Shown in pieces: positions 8,894-18,650 of a stretch of 64,000 bases of DNA. The notes beneath the pieces are model-generated. The model worked only from the letters and a program-made list of their open reading frames with translations. It had not been told where the DNA came from and made no database searches. The stretch covers positions 249,452 to 313,451 of the forward strand of contig FNPS01000006.1 of assembly GCA_900107365.1 (NCBI GenBank), in the 5' to 3' direction. The position numbers and the translations under genes are program-made. This stretch comes from Flavobacterium aquidurense (GTDB taxonomy: Bacteria > Bacteroidota > Bacteroidia > Flavobacteriales > Flavobacteriaceae). Position 1 is the stretch's first letter; every line of letters begins with the position of its first letter.

Positions 8894-10363
8894 ATGAAAG
8901 TCATAAATAGAATTTTAATAGCTCCAATACTAGTTCTACAATTAAGTTGTTCTTCATCAAAGGTTGTGGATAATACTACTGTTTCTACATCCAAATCAAA
9001 CCAAAAAATCCAGGTTTATACTACAGCCGAAAATACTAATTTGAGATTATCATTATCTAATAATTTAATTTCGAATTCAACTTCACAACAAACAAATTCA
9101 AGCGTATCTATTGTTATAGATACCAAAAAAACAGATCAGACTTTTTTAGGAATTGGCGGTGCCATTACAGATGCAAGTGCCGAAGTTTTTGCCAAATTAT
9201 CACCTAAAAAACAACAGGAATTCCTGATTGCTTATTACGACAAAAACAAAGGGATTGGTTATTCTCTGGCCAGAACTAATATTCATAGTTGCGATTTTAG
9301 CAGCGACAGTTATACATATGTTGCTGAAGGTGACAAAGAATTAAAAACCTTCAATATTGATCACGATAGAAAATATCGAATTCCACTACTCAAAAGAGCA
9401 ATTGAAACAGCCGGCGGGAAATTAACTTTATTTGTTAGCCCATGGAGTCCCCCAGCTTTCATGAAAGACAATAATGATATTTTGCACGGCGGCGTTTTAT
9501 TGCCTGAGTTCGCGCAATCATGGGCAAATTATTATGGCAAATTTATAAAAGCATACGAAAAAGAAGGTATACCAGTTTGGGGGTTGACGATTCAAAACGA
9601 ACCAATGGCGAAACAAAGATGGGAATCTTGTATTTATACTCCGGAAGCGGAAAGAGATTTTCTGAAAAATTTCCTTGGACCAACTTTAGAAAAAGAAGGA
9701 TTGGCGTCTAAAAATATTATTATTTGGGATCATAACCGTGGTGATCAGTTAGAAGCAAGAGCCAATCTTGTTTTCTCAGATCCTGAAGTTTCAAAATACG
9801 CCTGGGGAATTGGATTTCACTGGTACGAAACCTGGAGAGGCGGACCTCCGCAGTTTCAATCTGTAGCAAATATACACAAGGCCTTTCCAGACAAAAACTT
9901 ACTTTTTACAGAAGGTTGTATTGAAAAATTTGATGCCACAAAATTTCAATTTTGGGGAAATGCAGAACGTTATGGCCTTAATATGATTAACGATTTTAAT
10001 AACGGAACTGTTGGCTGGACAGACTGGAACATACTTTTAGATCAAAATGGAGGACCTAACCATGTCGGGAATTTTTGTTTTGCTCCAATCCATGCTGATA
10101 CCGCAAAAGATGAATTGATTTTTACGCCAATGTATTTCTATATTGGTCATCTTTCAAAATTTATTCAGCCAAATGCTAAAAGAATAACTCAAACCATTAG
10201 TGAAGAAACCCTTTTAAGTACGTCTTTCAAAAATCCAGACGGAAAAATTGTCACTATTGTTATGAACCAATCAGATAAGGAAGTTGTGTATAGCCTAACC
10301 AGCGACACGTTAAAAAATACTATAACAATTCCGCCGCACGCGATACAAACTCTTGTATACTAG
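8894..10363 (+). CDS. GH30 family glycoside hydrolase lipoprotein (GH30 copy A2)
   Basis: This 489-residue paralogue of the preceding gene shares long identical stretches, such as FLGPTL, GFHWYETW, NERYG-type and NDFNNGT segments. It carries a lipobox (LVLQLSC, Cys19) instead of a plain signal peptide, so one copy is soluble and the other membrane-anchored. Catalytic residues are E236 (IQNEP) and E340 (FTEGC). It is separated from copy A1 by 93 bases that contain a 7-bp hairpin (8818-8852) without a T run. The exact bond cleaved cannot be read from the sequence; beta-1,6-glucosidic is the best guess from the rest of the locus. Confidence 0.87.
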   Translation: MKVINRILIAPILVLQLSCSSSKVVDNTTVSTSKSNQKIQVYTTAENTNLRLSLSNNLISNSTSQQTNSSVSIVIDTKKTDQTFLGIGGAITDASAEVFAKLSPKKQQEFLIAYYDKNKGIGYSLARTNIHSCDFSSDSYTYVAEGDKELKTFNIDHDRKYRIPLLKRAIETAGGKLTLFVSPWSPPAFMKDNNDILHGGVLLPEFAQSWANYYGKFIKAYEKEGIPVWGLTIQNEPMAKQRWESCIYTPEAERDFLKNFLGPTLEKEGLASKNIIIWDHNRGDQLEARANLVFSDPEVSKYAWGIGFHWYETWRGGPPQFQSVANIHKAFPDKNLLFTEGCIEKFDATKFQFWGNAERYGLNMINDFNNGTVGWTDWNILLDQNGGPNHVGNFCFAPIHADTAKDELIFTPMYFYIGHLSKFIQPNAKRITQTISEETLLSTSFKNPDGKIVTIVMNQSDKEVVYSLTSDTLKNTITIPPHAIQTLVY

Positions 10364-10384
10364 TTGCGCTATTAACTAAAAACT

Positions 10385-11866
10385 ATGAAAATGAAACTGA
10401 ATTTAAATAATAGCATAAAAGTATTATTTTGTGCACTAGCAATATTTGCTCAGATAAAATGCTCTTCATCAAACGATGCTACTGATCCTGTACTACCGCC
10501 AGTAACGCCTCCCGTAACACCTCCCGTTGTAACAAATGATGTTGATTTCTGGTTAACCAAAGGAGATCAAAGTGTTTTATTAGCAAAGCAAACCGTAACC
10601 CTGGGATTTAATACAACTTATAATATTAATCAAAATATTGAAGTTAGTGAGTCTCAAAAATTCCAGACTGTAGACGGTTTTGGATATACTTTAACAGGCG
10701 GAAGTGCTGATGTAATAAATCAGTTGAATGCTTCAAAAAAGAGCGCTCTATTGCAGGAATTATTTGGTTCTGGCGAAAATTCAATCGGAATTAGTTATTT
10801 AAGAATTAGTATTGGGGCGTCAGATTTAAATGCAACTCCTTTTACTTATGATGACCTTTCAACTGGAGAAACGGATTTAGATTTGGCAAAATTTAGTTTA
10901 GATAAGGATAAAGCGGGTGTAATTTCGCTTTTAAAAGAAATTCTGGCAATCAATCCAAAGATTTTAATTTTGGCAACACCTTGGTCGGCACCAATTTGGA
11001 TGAAGGATAATGACAGTTTTAAAGGTGGAAAATTACAGCCAAAATATTATGATGTTTATGCAAAATACTTTGTAAAATACATTCAGCAAATGAAGGCTGA
11101 AGGAATTACAATTGATGCTATAACACCTCAAAACGAACCTCTTCATGACGGTAATAATCCTAGTATGTATATGTCTGCTACAGATCAGGCTACTTTTATT
11201 AAAAACAACTTAGGACCCGCTTTTAAAACTGCAGGAATTAAAGTGAAAATTATTGCCTACGATCACAATTGCGATAATCCAAATTATCCTAAAGCAATTT
11301 TGGCTGACGCCGATGCTTATCCTTTTGTAGATGGATCAGCTTTTCATCTTTATGCAGGAGATATTAGTGCTCTTACTAATGTCTATAATTCTTATCCTGC
11401 TAAAAGTGTATATTTTACAGAACAATGGACTTCATCTACGGCAAGTTTTAATGGTGATTTGAAGTGGCATCTCCGTAACGTGATTATAGGTTCAATGAGA
11501 AATTACAGCAAAAATGCATTAGAATGGAATTTAGCCAATAATACAGCATTTGGACCACATACAGACGGAGGATGTACGATGTGCAAAGGAGCATTGACAG
11601 TTACTGGGAATGATAGTTTTCAACGCAATGTTGCGTATTATATTATTGCTCATGCTTCAAAATTTGTTCCGGCTGGTTCTGTGAGAATTGGAAGTAATAC
11701 AAGCGGAAATCTTCAAAATGTAGCATTTATTACACCATCAGGATCAAAAGTATTGATTGTTGAAAATGATGGAGATGGATTAGAAGTCTTCAATATCAAG
11801 TTCAATGATAAATGGGTTACAACATCTCTGGAAGCTGGAGCAGTTGGTACTTATACATGGAAATAA
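10385..11866 (+). CDS. GH30 family glycoside hydrolase lipoprotein, GH30_3-like (copy B1)
   Basis: The 493-residue protein has a lipobox (AQIKC, Cys26), then a proline/valine/threonine linker (about residues 38-50), then the GH30 barrel (FQTVDGFGYTLTGGSA). Acid/base E251 lies in TPQNEPLH and nucleophile E346 in FTEQW. The motif set (ISIGASDLN, WSAPIWMKDN, NNPSM) matches the endo-beta-1,6-glucanase type seen in other Bacteroidota beta-glucan loci. The lipid anchor and linker suit cell-surface attack on the polymer. It pairs with the gene at 14647. Confidence 0.87.
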   Translation: MKMKLNLNNSIKVLFCALAIFAQIKCSSSNDATDPVLPPVTPPVTPPVVTNDVDFWLTKGDQSVLLAKQTVTLGFNTTYNINQNIEVSESQKFQTVDGFGYTLTGGSADVINQLNASKKSALLQELFGSGENSIGISYLRISIGASDLNATPFTYDDLSTGETDLDLAKFSLDKDKAGVISLLKEILAINPKILILATPWSAPIWMKDNDSFKGGKLQPKYYDVYAKYFVKYIQQMKAEGITIDAITPQNEPLHDGNNPSMYMSATDQATFIKNNLGPAFKTAGIKVKIIAYDHNCDNPNYPKAILADADAYPFVDGSAFHLYAGDISALTNVYNSYPAKSVYFTEQWTSSTASFNGDLKWHLRNVIIGSMRNYSKNALEWNLANNTAFGPHTDGGCTMCKGALTVTGNDSFQRNVAYYIIAHASKFVPAGSVRIGSNTSGNLQNVAFITPSGSKVLIVENDGDGLEVFNIKFNDKWVTTSLEAGAVGTYTWK

Positions 11867-11903
11867 TAATATAATTTATAACGAAAAATAAATCATTTTT
11901 CAG

Positions 11904-13646
11904 ATGAAAAAAATAATTATAACAGTACAACTTTTACTTTCGATTACAGCTTTTGGACAAGGTTTTTTGCATAGAGAAGGACAAAATATCGTTGATGGAA
12001 AGGGTAAAAATGTAATATTAAGAGGTCTTGGTTTAGGTGGCTGGATGGTTCAGGAAGGCTATATGTTGCAAACGCAGCCTTTTGCGAGTCCACAATATAA
12101 AATAAAGGAAAAAATTCAGGAAGTTGCCGGAGAAAAAGGTACAAAGGAATTTTATGCCGCTTATAAAGCAAACGGAATCACAAAACGTGATGTCGATTCG
12201 CTAGCAGCCTGGGGTTTCAATTCGATTCGCTTGCCAATGCATTATAACTTGTATACACCATCAATTCAGGAAGAAAAAAATGGTGAAATTACCTGGATTG
12301 AAGAAGGTTTTACCATGACAGATAATTTACTGAAATGGTGTGCCGAAAACAAAATGTACCTGATTTTAGATCTACATGCAGCTCCTGGTGGACAAGGAAA
12401 CGATGCCGCAATTTCTGATTATGATACAACAAAACCATCACTTTGGGATAGTGAGGCCAATCAGAAAAAAATGATTGCTTTATGGAAAAAACTGGCTTCT
12501 CGCTACAGAGATAATCCCTGGATTGGAGCTTACGACATAATCAACGAACCAAACTGGAATTTTACAGGAACCAATAAAAATGGTTGTGATGAAAATTCAA
12601 ACGGTCCTTTAAGAGATTTACTCGTTAAGGTTACAAAAGCAATTCGTGAAGTCGATACCAATCATATGGTTATTATCGAAGGAAATTGCTGGGGAAATAA
12701 TTACAACGGAGTTTTTCCTTTATGGGATGAAAATATGGCATTGAGTTTCCATAAATATTGGAATTACAATGACAAAGCCTCTATCCAAAAAATGTTGGAT
12801 TACAGAACGCAATACAATGTTCCGATCTGGTTAGGCGAAAGTGGAGAAAATTCTAATGTTTGGTTCAAAGATGCCCTTACATTAATGGAAACCAACAATA
12901 TTGGATGGGCATTTTGGCCGATGAAAAAAATCGAAAATATTGCAGGGGTAACTTCGGTAACAAAAATTCCGGAGTATGACATTCTATTGAAATATTGGAA
13001 AGACGGCGGAGAAAAACCATCAGAAGAGTTCGCCAAAAAAACGTTGATGAAAATGGCGGATAATTACAAAATGCAAAATGTAACCGTTAAGCCGGATGTT
13101 GTTGATGCAATGTTCAGACAAGTTCAGACAAATGACACAAAACCATATAAAAAAAATGTAATTCCGGGAAAAATTATTGCAACGCAATATGATTTGGGAA
13201 CAAATGGATATGCCTATTCTGATAAAGATTTTGTGAATTACAGAGTAGCGACAGGAAATTTTGATCAATGGAATAAAGGAAATACTATGAGAAATGATGG
13301 TGTTGATATTTTGCCTTGTGAAGATTCAGGGTCAAATGGTTATCAGGTTTCTTTTATTGAAGATGGAGAATGGTTGCAATTTACTTCTCAGGTTAAAAAG
13401 CAAAATACATACAAAGTAGCGATTCGTTATTCAAGTGAAAGTTCAGAAGGCAAGCTTTATTTAGAAACAGAAAACGGAAATAAATCAGAAACAATTACAC
13501 TTCTGGCAACTGGAGATAATAAAAAATGGAAAACAGTTATTCTATCGGAGGTAAAACTAAATGCCGGAATAAATAAAATTAAAGTGGTTTTTGAAAAAGG
13601 AGGTTTTAGTCTGAATTATTTGGATTTTTCAGAAGCTAAAAAGTAA
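11904..13646 (+). CDS. GH5 family glycoside hydrolase with C-terminal CBM6-like module
   Basis: The 580-residue secreted enzyme begins with a signal peptide (ending ITAFGQ). The GH5 barrel spans about residues 20-370, with acid/base E215 in IINEP and nucleophile E312 in WLGES; GLGLGGWMVQEGYM and LDLHAAPGGQGND are typical of exo-beta-1,3-glucanase-like GH5 proteins. Residues about 430-578 form a CBM6-like beta-sandwich (NYRVATGNFDQWNKGNTMRND style start, DGEWLQFT, GGFSLNYLDF end), which commonly binds beta-glucan. It probably trims beta-1,3-linked backbone or branches. The substrate is inferred. Confidence 0.88.
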   Translation: MKKIIITVQLLLSITAFGQGFLHREGQNIVDGKGKNVILRGLGLGGWMVQEGYMLQTQPFASPQYKIKEKIQEVAGEKGTKEFYAAYKANGITKRDVDSLAAWGFNSIRLPMHYNLYTPSIQEEKNGEITWIEEGFTMTDNLLKWCAENKMYLILDLHAAPGGQGNDAAISDYDTTKPSLWDSEANQKKMIALWKKLASRYRDNPWIGAYDIINEPNWNFTGTNKNGCDENSNGPLRDLLVKVTKAIREVDTNHMVIIEGNCWGNNYNGVFPLWDENMALSFHKYWNYNDKASIQKMLDYRTQYNVPIWLGESGENSNVWFKDALTLMETNNIGWAFWPMKKIENIAGVTSVTKIPEYDILLKYWKDGGEKPSEEFAKKTLMKMADNYKMQNVTVKPDVVDAMFRQVQTNDTKPYKKNVIPGKIIATQYDLGTNGYAYSDKDFVNYRVATGNFDQWNKGNTMRNDGVDILPCEDSGSNGYQVSFIEDGEWLQFTSQVKKQNTYKVAIRYSSESSEGKLYLETENGNKSETITLLATGDNKKWKTVILSEVKLNAGINKIKVVFEKGGFSLNYLDFSEAKK

Positions 13647-13804
13647 GTTTAAAGGTTGGGATTTTTTAAATGTAAATCAAAAAAAAGGTCATGATTAATT
13701 TGATTTTGATTATAGAAGAATATTTAATTAACATTCTTTTTGGAGTTAATTTTTTTCAGTAAAGTCACGGAAAACCTAGCTTTACGAGATTAAAATTTTT
13801 TAAG

Positions 13805-14644
13805 ATGAAAAAGATAAATAAAGTTGTTTTTGTAGTAATGGTGCTTTTGGTGAGTAGTTCATTTTATGGTCAGAACTTAAAAATTATGACCTACAATATT
13901 CGTCTGGATGTTGCCTCTGATGGAGAAAATGCATGGCCAAACCGAAAGGATTATTTTACCGCTCAAATACATTTTTACAGTCCGGATATTTTTGGAGTTC
14001 AGGAAGCAACTCCAAATCAGGTCATTGATATTGCTTCGGCTTTTCCAAAATACAACAGGTTTGGAATAGGAAGGGAAGAAAAAGGAACAGGAGAAGCCTG
14101 TACGATTTATTATAAAAAAGATCGTTTTACAATTCAGGATGCTACTACCTTTTGGTTGTCAGAAATACCAAATGTAGTTTCAAGAGGATGGGATGCTGCT
14201 TGTAACAGGGTTTGTACCTATGGGCTTTTTACAGATTTGAAAACCAAAAAAACATTTTGGGTTTTTAATCTGCATTTAGATCATATGGGCGAAGTGGCAA
14301 GGATAAAAGGAGTGCAGGTAGTACTTTCTAAAATAAAGGAAGTCAATAGCAAAAAATACCCTGTTTTTTTAATGGGTGATTTTAATTCGGAGCCTGATAC
14401 CAAACAAATTATGGAGATTAAAAAAGTGATGGATGATACCAGCGATATTTCTAAAGAAAAACCTTTTGGGCCATCAGGAACTTTCAACGGTTTTAAACAT
14501 GATCAACCGGTAACATTATTAATAGATTACATTTTTGTTTCTAAAAATAGTGGACTAAAAATCGAAAAACACGCAGTGTTAAGTGACTCTAAAGATTTAA
14601 AATATCCTTCAGATCATTTACCTGTTTTAATAGAAATAGATTAA
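13805..14644 (+). CDS. Secreted endonuclease/exonuclease/phosphatase (EEP) family hydrolase
   Basis: The 279-residue protein has a signal peptide (ending SSFYGQ), so it acts outside the cytoplasm. The EEP metal-dependent phosphodiesterase core is complete: MTYNIR, FGVQEA, NLHLDHMG, MGDFNSEPD, LIDYIFVS and SDHLPV. Members cleave phosphoester bonds in nucleic acids, inositol phosphates or sphingolipids. It lies between two glycosidase genes, only 2 bases before the next GH30, so it belongs to the PUL transcript. The 158-base gap before it shows no clear promoter. Its substrate here is unknown; a phosphodiester in the target glycan is an idea, not a reading. Confidence 0.85.
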   Translation: MKKINKVVFVVMVLLVSSSFYGQNLKIMTYNIRLDVASDGENAWPNRKDYFTAQIHFYSPDIFGVQEATPNQVIDIASAFPKYNRFGIGREEKGTGEACTIYYKKDRFTIQDATTFWLSEIPNVVSRGWDAACNRVCTYGLFTDLKTKKTFWVFNLHLDHMGEVARIKGVQVVLSKIKEVNSKKYPVFLMGDFNSEPDTKQIMEIKKVMDDTSDISKEKPFGPSGTFNGFKHDQPVTLLIDYIFVSKNSGLKIEKHAVLSDSKDLKYPSDHLPVLIEID

Positions 14645-14646
14645 AT

Positions 14647-16071
14647 ATGAAAAACAGCATCAAAAAACTCCAGATTTTACTTTTACTGCCTCTTATTGCA
14701 GTTCAGGTAAAATGTGGGTCTTCAAAAAATGCAGCTTCCAGTTCTGGTAAAGCTGAATCCTGGATCACAACTACAGACGAGTCATCAAAATTGCAAAAAC
14801 AGAACGATTTGGTTTTTAATTCAGAAACGAATTCAAACCAAACCATTTCAGTTGAAGCTTCTCAGAAATTTCAAACCATTGAAGGTTTTGGATTTTCATT
14901 AACCGGAGGAAGTGCACAAACAATTTTAAAATTGGATAAAGCTAAAAAAGAAGCTTTGCTTCAGGAACTTTTTTCGAGAAAAGAGGATGCCATCGGTTTG
15001 AGTTATTTAAGAATTAGTATTGGTGCTTCAGATTTGAATGAAAGCGTTTTCTCGTATGATGATATGCCGGAAGGGCAAACCGATTTAAAGCTGGAAAAAT
15101 TTAATCTGGGACCGGATTTAAAAGATGTTGTACCAGTTTTAAAAGAGATTTTAGCGATAAATCCAAAGATAAAAATTATGGGTTCACCATGGTCGCCACC
15201 AGTTTGGATGAAAGACAATGGAAGCTCAAAAGGAGGAAGTTTACAGCCTAAATATTATCAGGTTTATGCAGAGTACTTCGTGAAATATATTCAGGCAATG
15301 AAAGCACAGGGAATTATAATTGATGCGATCACACCTCAAAACGAGCCATTACATCCTGGAAACAATCCGAGTTTATTAATGCTTGCAGAACAAGAGGCAG
15401 AATTTATTAAAACCAATTTGGGTCCTGCTTTCGCGAAAGCAAATATTAAAACTAAAATTGTGGTTTACGATCACAATTGTAACAAACCGGAATATCCTTT
15501 AACCATTTTAAATGATCCAAAAGCATTGCCTTTTGTAGCAGGTTCAGCTTTCCACTTATATGAAGGAGATATCAGCGCTTTAAGCAAAGTTCATGATGCT
15601 TACCCAAACAAAGATTTATATTTTACAGAGCAATATACAGGATCAAAAAGCAGTTTTGAATCGGATTTGAAATGGAGTGTAAAAAATGTAGTAATTGGTT
15701 CAATGCGTAATTGGAGTGTAAATGCACTTTCATGGGGATTAGCAAATGATGAATTCTATAAACCATTTACACCAGGTGGATGTTCTACTTGTAAAGGCGC
15801 GTTAATGATTGATCAGGCCCAGAATATTAAAAGAGAAGTTGGATATTACATTATCGGACACGCGTCAAAATTTGTTCCGGAAGGATCCGTAAGAATCGGA
15901 AGTAATATTAGCGGAAATCTTTATAATGTCGCTTTTAAAACGCCAGCAGGAAAAATTGTTCTCATTGTAGAAAACGACGGAACAGCGGTAGAAACATTCA
16001 ATATCAAATACAATCAAAAACAAATTTCAACTACTTTAAATGCAGGTGCAGTTGCAACTTACGTTTGGTAA
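14647..16071 (+). CDS. GH30 family glycoside hydrolase lipoprotein, GH30_3-like (copy B2)
   Basis: This 474-residue paralogue of the gene at 10385 shares ISYLRISIGASDLN-type, LQPKYY, DAITPQNEPLH and GSVRIGSN segments. The lipobox is VQVKC (Cys23) and the linker is shorter than in copy B1. Acid/base is E233 and nucleophile E328 (YFTEQY). All catalytic residues are intact, so both B copies should be active, perhaps differing in chain-length preference or location. Confidence 0.87.
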   Translation: MKNSIKKLQILLLLPLIAVQVKCGSSKNAASSSGKAESWITTTDESSKLQKQNDLVFNSETNSNQTISVEASQKFQTIEGFGFSLTGGSAQTILKLDKAKKEALLQELFSRKEDAIGLSYLRISIGASDLNESVFSYDDMPEGQTDLKLEKFNLGPDLKDVVPVLKEILAINPKIKIMGSPWSPPVWMKDNGSSKGGSLQPKYYQVYAEYFVKYIQAMKAQGIIIDAITPQNEPLHPGNNPSLLMLAEQEAEFIKTNLGPAFAKANIKTKIVVYDHNCNKPEYPLTILNDPKALPFVAGSAFHLYEGDISALSKVHDAYPNKDLYFTEQYTGSKSSFESDLKWSVKNVVIGSMRNWSVNALSWGLANDEFYKPFTPGGCSTCKGALMIDQAQNIKREVGYYIIGHASKFVPEGSVRIGSNISGNLYNVAFKTPAGKIVLIVENDGTAVETFNIKYNQKQISTTLNAGAVATYVW

Positions 16072-16085
16072 TCAAAATTAAATTC

Positions 16086-18314
16086 ATGAAGAAAATAACC
16101 ACTTTTACGTTGTTGATGGTATCCCTTTTTGCGGTCGCTCAGCAACAAACAATTGATCAGAAAGTAAATGATCTCTTGAAAAAAATGACGATTGAGGAAA
16201 AAATTGGACAACTTAATCAATACACAGGGGATAATTCTGCAACAGGACCAATAACAATAAATCCAAACAAACAAGCCGAAATTAAGGCAGGTTTAGTAGG
16301 TTCGATGTTAAATATAATCGGAACAAAATATACCAGACAATATCAGGAACTGGCAATGCAGTCACGTCTTAAAATTCCATTGTTGTTTGGTCAGGACGTT
16401 ATTCACGGTTATAAAACAACATTTCCAATTCCGTTAGCCGAAGCAGCAAGTTGGGATTTAGCAGCTATTGAACTGGCAGCCAGAGTTGCGGCTACAGAAG
16501 CTTCTGCAAGTGGTATTCACTGGACATTTGCTCCAATGGTAGATATTGGTCGTGACCCAAGATGGGGAAGAGTAATGGAAGGTGCCGGAGAAGATACTTA
16601 TTTGGGATCTAAAATTGCCTATGCAAGAGTAAAAGGTTTTCAAGGGAATAAATTAGGAGATTTAAACTCCGTTATGGCTTGCGTAAAACACTTTGCTGCT
16701 TACGGTGCAGGTGTTGGAGGAAGAGATTATAACTCTGTTGATATGAGTGAAAGAATGTTGTTAGAAACGTATTTACCTCCTTTTAAAGCAGCTTTAGATG
16801 CTGGAGCAGCAACATTTATGAATTCATTTAATGATTTAAATGGAATTCCGGCAACTGGAAATGCTCATTTGCAGCGTGATATTTTGAAAGGAAAATGGAA
16901 CTTTCAGGGATTCGTAGTTTCGGATTGGGGTTCGATTGGAGAAATGGTTGCACACGGTTACTCAAAAGATCTTAAAGAAGCAGCTTATTCAGCAATTACT
17001 GCCGGAAGCGATATGGATATGGAAAGTAATGCCTACCGTTATAATCTAGCCGAATTGATTAAAGAAGGCAGAGTTTCTGTTGATCTGGTTGATGATGCCG
17101 TAAGGCGTATTCTTCGCAAGAAATTCGAATTAGGTTTATTTGAGGACCCTTACCGATATTCTGATGAAAAGAGAGCTGAAAAAGCGTTGAGCAATCCGGA
17201 AAACAGAAAAGCAGCACTTGAAGTAGCGGAAAAAAGTATTGTTTTATTGAAGAATGAAAACCAGATTTTACCACTTTCTAAAAGCGTAAAAACAATTGCA
17301 TTTATTGGACCAATGGTAAAAGAATACAAAGCCAATATGGGATTTTGGTCAGTTGAATTGCCAGATGTAAATTATGATAAATGGGTAGTTTCGCAATGGG
17401 ATGGTTTGCAAAATAAAGTAGGTAAAAACACTAAATTATTGTATGCTAAAGGTTGTGAAGTTGACGGAGATAATAAAGATGGTTTTGCTGAAGCGGTTGC
17501 AATTGCTCAACAAGCTGATGTTGTTATTTTGAGTATTGGTGAAAGACGTGATATGAGCGGTGAAGCAAAAAGTAGAAGTGATCTTCATTTGCCAGGTGTT
17601 CAGGAAGATTTAGTAAAAGCGATTCAGGCAACAGGAAAACCAGTTGTGGTTTTGGTAAATGCAGGAAGACCTCTTATTTTTAACTGGACTGCAGATAATG
17701 TTCCTGCAATTGTATATACCTGGTGGTTAGGAACTGAAGCAGGAAATGCAATCGCTAATGTTTTATTTGGAGATTACAATCCTTCAGGAAAATTGCCTAT
17801 GACTTTTCCAAGAGAAGTAGGGCAGGTGCCCATTTATTACAATCATTTCAGCACAGGAAGACCAGCGAAAGATGAGGATTCAAAAAATTATGTTTCGGCT
17901 TATATCGATTTGAAAAACTCGCCTAAATTTCCTTTTGGATATGGTTTGAGTTATACAAAATTTGATTATTCAGGCTTGAAATTATCTGCAACAAAAATTA
18001 AAAGTAACGAAACAATTACCGTTTCTTTTCAATTGTCAAATGTTGGAAAAGTGGCTGGAGAAGAAGTGGTGCAGTTGTATTTGAAAGATAAATTCGGATC
18101 TGTTGTAAGACCAGTTTTAGAATTGAGAGATTTTCAAAAAGTGAAATTGAATGCAGGAGAATCTAAAACTATCGAGTTTACAATTGATAAAGAGAAGCTT
18201 TCTTTCTACAATAATAAATTAGAATGGGTTGCTGAACCAGGAGATTTCGAAGTAATGATTGGAGCTTCGTCAGCAGATAGTAAACTAAGATCTGACTTTG
18301 AATTAGTACAATAA
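16086..18314 (+). CDS. bglX: GH3 family beta-glucosidase
   Basis: The 742-residue periplasmic enzyme removes terminal beta-linked glucose from the oligosaccharides made upstream. The start is placed at the ATG at 16086, which gives signal peptide MKKITTFTLLMVSLFAVAQ; an upstream in-frame TTG overlaps the preceding gene. The barrel domain has LLFGQDVIHGYKT-, GRDPRWGR- and KHFAAYG-type signatures and nucleophile D280 in VSDWGS. The alpha/beta sandwich (IGERRDMSGE) and a C-terminal fibronectin III-like domain follow, as in BglX. It is the last gene of the PUL. Confidence 0.92.
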   Translation: MKKITTFTLLMVSLFAVAQQQTIDQKVNDLLKKMTIEEKIGQLNQYTGDNSATGPITINPNKQAEIKAGLVGSMLNIIGTKYTRQYQELAMQSRLKIPLLFGQDVIHGYKTTFPIPLAEAASWDLAAIELAARVAATEASASGIHWTFAPMVDIGRDPRWGRVMEGAGEDTYLGSKIAYARVKGFQGNKLGDLNSVMACVKHFAAYGAGVGGRDYNSVDMSERMLLETYLPPFKAALDAGAATFMNSFNDLNGIPATGNAHLQRDILKGKWNFQGFVVSDWGSIGEMVAHGYSKDLKEAAYSAITAGSDMDMESNAYRYNLAELIKEGRVSVDLVDDAVRRILRKKFELGLFEDPYRYSDEKRAEKALSNPENRKAALEVAEKSIVLLKNENQILPLSKSVKTIAFIGPMVKEYKANMGFWSVELPDVNYDKWVVSQWDGLQNKVGKNTKLLYAKGCEVDGDNKDGFAEAVAIAQQADVVILSIGERRDMSGEAKSRSDLHLPGVQEDLVKAIQATGKPVVVLVNAGRPLIFNWTADNVPAIVYTWWLGTEAGNAIANVLFGDYNPSGKLPMTFPREVGQVPIYYNHFSTGRPAKDEDSKNYVSAYIDLKNSPKFPFGYGLSYTKFDYSGLKLSATKIKSNETITVSFQLSNVGKVAGEEVVQLYLKDKFGSVVRPVLELRDFQKVKLNAGESKTIEFTIDKEKLSFYNNKLEWVAEPGDFEVMIGASSADSKLRSDFELVQ

Positions 18315-18329
18315 CGTAAAGTCAATTAA

Positions 18330-18402
18330 AATTGGCGTTATGGATTTTATAAAGGTTCTGAATTATTTCAAAACTGTATTTATAAAATCCATAGCGCCAA
18401 TT
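18330..18402. repeat. 24-bp imperfect inverted repeat between convergent genes
   Basis: Arms at 18330-18353 and 18379-18402 match at 23 of 24 positions around a 25-base loop. The right arm is the 3' coding end of the minus-strand gene (codons for IGAMDFIN), so the left arm is an inverted copy of that coding sequence. It could act as a bidirectional transcription stop after the GH3 gene. Confidence 0.8.
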
Positions 18403-18650
18403 CCTTTATACGACGCATATAATGCTTTGTCAAAAGCTTCACGTTTTGCTTTTTTATCTTTCGCCTCAGTTTCAACAATCATTTGGTTGAAAATCTTTTC
18501 TTGTTGCTGGCTATATTTTATTGATTCTTCTAAAAGATATGTTTTAGAAACAAACCCGAATGACGTCCAGATTTTGGTTCTAATTTTTTGATTTATATTT
18601 TTTAACGGATTGGTATTCATTGTCTCTCGCATTGACATTTTTACTTTCAT
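18363..18650 (-). CDS. Conserved-looking small hypothetical protein
   Basis: The 95-residue protein is lysine- and glutamine-rich and has no signal peptide. The central part is probably helical (EESIKYSQQQEKIFNQMIVETEAKDKKAKREAFDKAL). No family was recognised. It looks coding because its composition resembles a soluble helical protein, it begins after an AAAGA-like leader, and it lies convergent to the PUL rather than within another gene. The overlapping plus-strand frame is judged a shadow. Confidence 0.55.
   Translation of the reverse strand: MKVKMSMRETMNTNPLKNINQKIRTKIWTSFGFVSKTYLLEESIKYSQQQEKIFNQMIVETEAKDKKAKREAFDKALYASYKGIGAMDFINTVLK

Noticed and set aside
18340..18591. 83-codon plus-strand frame
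   Set aside because: It begins inside the inverted repeat and opposes the more protein-like minus-strand gene at 18363.
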